This document shows, in pieces, positions 60,440 to 64,000 of a stretch of DNA of 64,000 nucleotides. Position 1 is the stretch's first letter; every line of letters starts with the position of its first letter. The stretch comes from Apium graveolens (Eukaryota > Streptophyta > Magnoliopsida > Apiales > Apiaceae): positions 62,001 to 126,000 of the forward strand of contig NW_027417598.1 of assembly GCF_009905375.1 (NCBI RefSeq), written 5' to 3'. The notes under the pieces were generated by a model. The model made no database searches and had not been told where the DNA came from. It saw nothing but the letters and a program-made list of their open reading frames with translations. The translations under genes and the position numbers were made by a program.

Positions 60440-60936
60440 ATGACCCAAGATACGGGAAGTGAGAAGAAATGTGTTGAAAGAAGAGATACCACAAGTGTTG
60501 ATAACAAGAATAGTTCAAGGACGGAGAGGCCATATGTTATTAATATAAATAACGAAGAAAATGACATCTATAGTTTTGATGGAGGACATTGCTCTGCAAC
60601 TATGATGTTGCTTCCTACTACAGGGAAACGTATCAAGTTAGCAAAAGTGGAAAGGTTGCCATCTTTTATAACATGGATTCCCTTGGATAGGTAAAACATT
60701 TTCTGCTCTTTTTTTGACAACTCCTTATCATTTGGTGATAAGAAATTAAATTAAATTATAATATGAGATTCTCAGATTGTTATTTACAAATCCCGGTATC
60801 TAACTTTCTCTTTGCAAGGTGGTTTCTCCACAAACTTGGATCAAATCGACTCATCAAAAAAGCATCTTCTGCTCAAGATAAAACATCAGAGTCAGGAGGA
60901 ACATCTCGATTTGGTCGCTTTGGCTTTGGCTCATAG
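60440..60936 (+). pseudogene. two-exon-like frame, faintly E(z)-like (U3)
   Basis: Exon 1 60440-60690 and exon 2 60819-60936 with the donor and acceptor of U1; the spliced frame is open for 122 codons and ends RFGRFGFGS. It reads VERLPSFITWIPLDR (U1 has PFDR). Same caveats as for U1. Confidence 0.35.
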
Positions 60937-61384
60937 TTATAAACAAAAATACCGAAACCATGACAAGACAAACAGGTATATTGTAATTATGGGACATGCA
61001 TATCTGATATTCCTTGTTATGGCCTCCACATCTACATGGATTCCACTATGATTTAGTTGGATAGTACACACACATATGTTTTTTTCTATCGCTTTACATG
61101 GTTTTGTTTCTGCTCGGGTAAGTTGTTTAAATTTACTTCAAAATTTACCATTTTGTTTGACATATGGTTATTTGATTAAGGTTGTGTCAAATTTTTCCCT
61201 TTTTGTAAACTTTTTTTAATTATTATTTCACAATCACTAGATCATAGTACCTATTAGGGAGTAGGAAGTTAAGAATGTCGTCTTTTTCATGCATTAATAC
61301 AAGTCACTAGATCCACATGGGTCGAACCCGGCATTTTTCAAACGTATTGAAATATTTTCAAAAGATATGTTGTTTTATTTTATC
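60937..61384. other. unit DNA, no gene recognised
   Basis: Counterpart of 26374-26824. Confidence 0.45.
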
Positions 61385-61715
61385 AGATTTTCTTTGATAC
61401 AGGACATGGGCCAAGGGAACTAAATCTTATGCTTGTATGTCTTATTTCTATGGTTAAACAACCCAAACATATGTAAGATCTTTGACCTATCTATCTTTAT
61501 AATGTTCTCATGCGCATACTATCGAATGTGGTGGTGAATAAGTTAAAACTATGTTTAATCTAGACAGTGTCTAACAAACAGAGTGCTTTTAATGAAGGGA
61601 GACTATTAGCTCATAATACAATGATTGCATTTGAAGTCACAATGGAAAAAAGGGTGGTTGGGTTAGAATTGATATTTAAGGCATAAGATAGGTTGGAATG
61701 GAGATTTATTGATAT
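61385..61715 (+). pseudogene. L1-like LINE reverse-transcriptase remnant (U3)
   Basis: Counterpart of 26825-27160 with the same QSAFNEGRL and NTMIAFEVT motifs and the same breaks. Confidence 0.75.
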
Positions 61716-64000
61716 AACGATTAAAGTTCTCTTTTACAACTTAAAAAACTTTGGTACGCTTTATTCTCTCCTTTTTACCATGTACCAGATTCAAGTATCG
61801 GCCACTAGAACTCAATTTTTTAATTATATGGATAAAAAGAATTTTAACGTAGAATTGATTTGTTGAGAAATATGTGTAAGTAAAACTAAATTGAACACAA
61901 TTTGTCTCTCTAATTAATAACCACTCTTTAATTTTGATCAAATTTCTCCATTTCGAAGTACTACATTAGAAAAAATTATAGCCTCCATGTATTGAGAAAT
62001 ACATGTATATAACACTCTATAATCCACCAGCATACGAGGAAAATTGTAATGTTTCTATCATCTCTATTATTTTCTTATTTATTTTAAATTTAGATTAATT
62101 TTAATTTCCATATTGTTGACCATGTTTATTAGATTTAAGGTTTAAGAAATCAAATACCATTACTCAGCTATCATATCACACATTACCATTCTCTTATAGA
62201 GGAACTAAAATAAATTGGGGATATTTTGATAAAGTTTTTGGAGAAAACCTTACCATTTAGCAATATCATTATATATCATTAAGAATAGAATGATGATCCA
62301 TTGGTACATCAAGCATTTGTGATATTGATGACAAAGTTGTTCTCAGAGAACGACAAGTTATTAATTTTTGATTCTCTTGGAAAGTGTTTTTATATATTTC
62401 TAGGATTTAACATAGAGTTATTATATGATTTTATGTGCGAAAATTCACAAGCGACAATATCTCATAGTGTTTAAAATCTGGATTTTATACAAAATTTTGA
62501 GGCCCAAGAATGGTGCAAATTACCGCACGTCCAAATTAGATATATGTAAAAAACTTAATTTTATTACCTTTCGTTTCTTCGAAAAATAATGTACATTTGT
62601 TAAATTTTCTTTAAATATATTAAAGATGTGTAAAATTTTATCCGATTTAGAATTTTATCCCAAAATATTTTAGTGTAAAAAATTGGATGAAAAATAAAAC
62701 TATCAAAAAAATTATTTCGATATTTTTAAAATTCCGAATTTGAGTTAATCCAAGTTTTTCTCTTTAGGAGAGAAGCAAAATTTTATAATAAAATATATGT
62801 ACAGAGAGCTTCGGGCCTTTTTAAATATGACTTTCTTAAGATCGAATCAGACGAGTTTTTCAATTTTTTTTATGGTTTATATTTAACACTAAATATAATT
62901 TATTTTAATATAGCCTTTATCAGTATTAAGTACCTTATTTACAAATATTGATTCAATAATAATTAGTCGATTTAGTTGTTATATAATTGGACTTTAAATT
63001 GGATCCTGAAAAATTGTTCATTATTTTTATCGAATTGTTTAAACTTATATTTTTTCTAAAATACTAGGTGTTGTTGGGAGGCCATAAAGATAAAACAATT
63101 TTTTTTTCATATTCAGTATATAACATATTTTCTTATTCATTTATTAATGTTGTGTATTTTTTTAGAAAAGACATATTAATATTCATTAATCTTTACATTT
63201 ACATATTTTATATAAGTTACTTTATAATTCAATATTAAGTATTTAATTTGTACAATTTATTTTGCAAACATAAATATTTTTATGATGATTAATTAAGTTT
63301 TATTTTTTACAATATTATATTTTCCTTGTAAATTTGAGTAAGTAGATTTGAGAATAATGTGTTTTTTTTATCATAACAATTTATGAGTTCATGTTCTTTA
63401 TTTTATCCTTAGAATGACGTCTCAATAATGTGTTTAACATATTTTATTAGCAAGAAAATCATAAAAACTAATTTACACTAATTGATATCTTTTCAATTTA
63501 AATAAATATTGACTTTACTATCAATATTTCATATAAATTTCCAAAAGTTGATTGTTCAACCGTGTTAGTTTAACAAGATAATATCATTGAACAAAATAAA
63601 ATATACATGTTTAAATTATTTAATCTCCATTAATATATTTTGTAACTTTTACCTAAAATTATGAAAAGCCCTTTATAATAGAAAAAAGTCTAATCATATA
63701 TAAATAAAATTTACTTTGTTAGAAATACACAACATTATGCAATTTTTTGTGAGCATAGTTTGTACTCTTGTAATGTATCATCCCAATGTTCTTCTGGTCA
63801 AAACTTGCTTCAATTCTTCTTCTTGCTGATCAAGGCTTGCTTCTTCTCAGAGTTTGGCTTTATGAATGAGCAGCAAAGTGTCAGACTTCATCACAATTAT
63901 AGCACTTGATCTTTGACTTGTAATTTTCCCATACCTTGACTCCTTGAGATCATTTTTCCTTTAATTCCTCTTATCAGGGTAAAGTTTGAGTAACTACAGC
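61716..64000. other. AT-rich tail of U3 and start of the next truncated unit, no gene
   Basis: Counterpart of 27161-29427. A gag zinc-knuckle remnant (minus strand, about 63720-64000) runs off the end. Confidence 0.6.

Larger units (their letters stand above)
52524..64000. repeat. large duplicated unit, copy U3 and start of the next
   Basis: Parallels 17950-29427 throughout, including the truncated second start at 62814. It is cut by the window end. Compared with U1 it shows many single-base indels. Confidence 0.88.

Overview
This window looks like repeat-dense, AT-rich intergenic DNA from a flowering plant, probably a eudicot; the species cannot be told. The evidence is the plant LTR-retrotransposon types (copia with Sirevirus-like repeated polypurine tracts, gypsy with initiator-tRNA-Met primer sites), an L1-like LINE relic, and damaged, intron-containing 3' exons of a plant photorespiratory gene, serine--glyoxylate aminotransferase (AGT1). 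I see no intact cellular protein-coding gene, no rRNA or tRNA gene and no CRISPR array. Most short open frames are accidental.

Layout. 1-2392: 3' end of a Sirevirus-like copia element (RNase H tail with one stop, truncated second frame, repeated polypurine tracts, 3' LTR). About 2430-14497: a head-to-tail array of a non-autonomous LTR element. Long LTRs (up to ~1.95 kb, termini TGTAATA...TATTACA) alternate with ~200-bp internal segments holding little more than a primer-binding site and a purine tract. 14498-16214: first partial copy (U0) of a large duplicated unit. 16215-17949: truncated gypsy element (LTR end, primer site, gag with two stops). 17950-28253: unit copy U1. 28254-30610: a truncated restart of the unit joined to its tail and an AGT1 relic. 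About 30615-40088: two tandem ~4.7-kb units (A, B), each with AGT1 exons plus a promoter-like/glycine-rich module. 40089-41773: a piece of the LTR array again. 41774-51735: unit copy U2. 51736-52523: short duplicated joins. 52524-64000: unit copy U3, parallel to U1 with an offset near 34.56 kb and running off the window.

A unit, read left to right, holds: an AT-rich stretch; a decayed copia gag on the minus strand with its leader and LTR; AT-rich filler; a promoter-like patch (TGGGCC plus AAACCCTAA, plus TATAAAAG in U1 and U3); a small exon-like frame; a Gly/Ser/Ile-rich frame; a solo LTR; a two-exon-like frame with faint similarity to plant E(z) proteins; an L1-like reverse-transcriptase remnant; and, in U2, the AGT1 exons.

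The copies record an order of events. The LTR array lies inside the decayed gag in U0 and U2, while U1 and U3 keep the uninterrupted site. The strongest observations are the LTR-derived higher-order tandem array and the repeated amplification of AGT1 exon fragments beside a promoter-like module. Nothing here demonstrates a new functional system. All gene and element identities were recognised by eye from translated motifs; no search was run.
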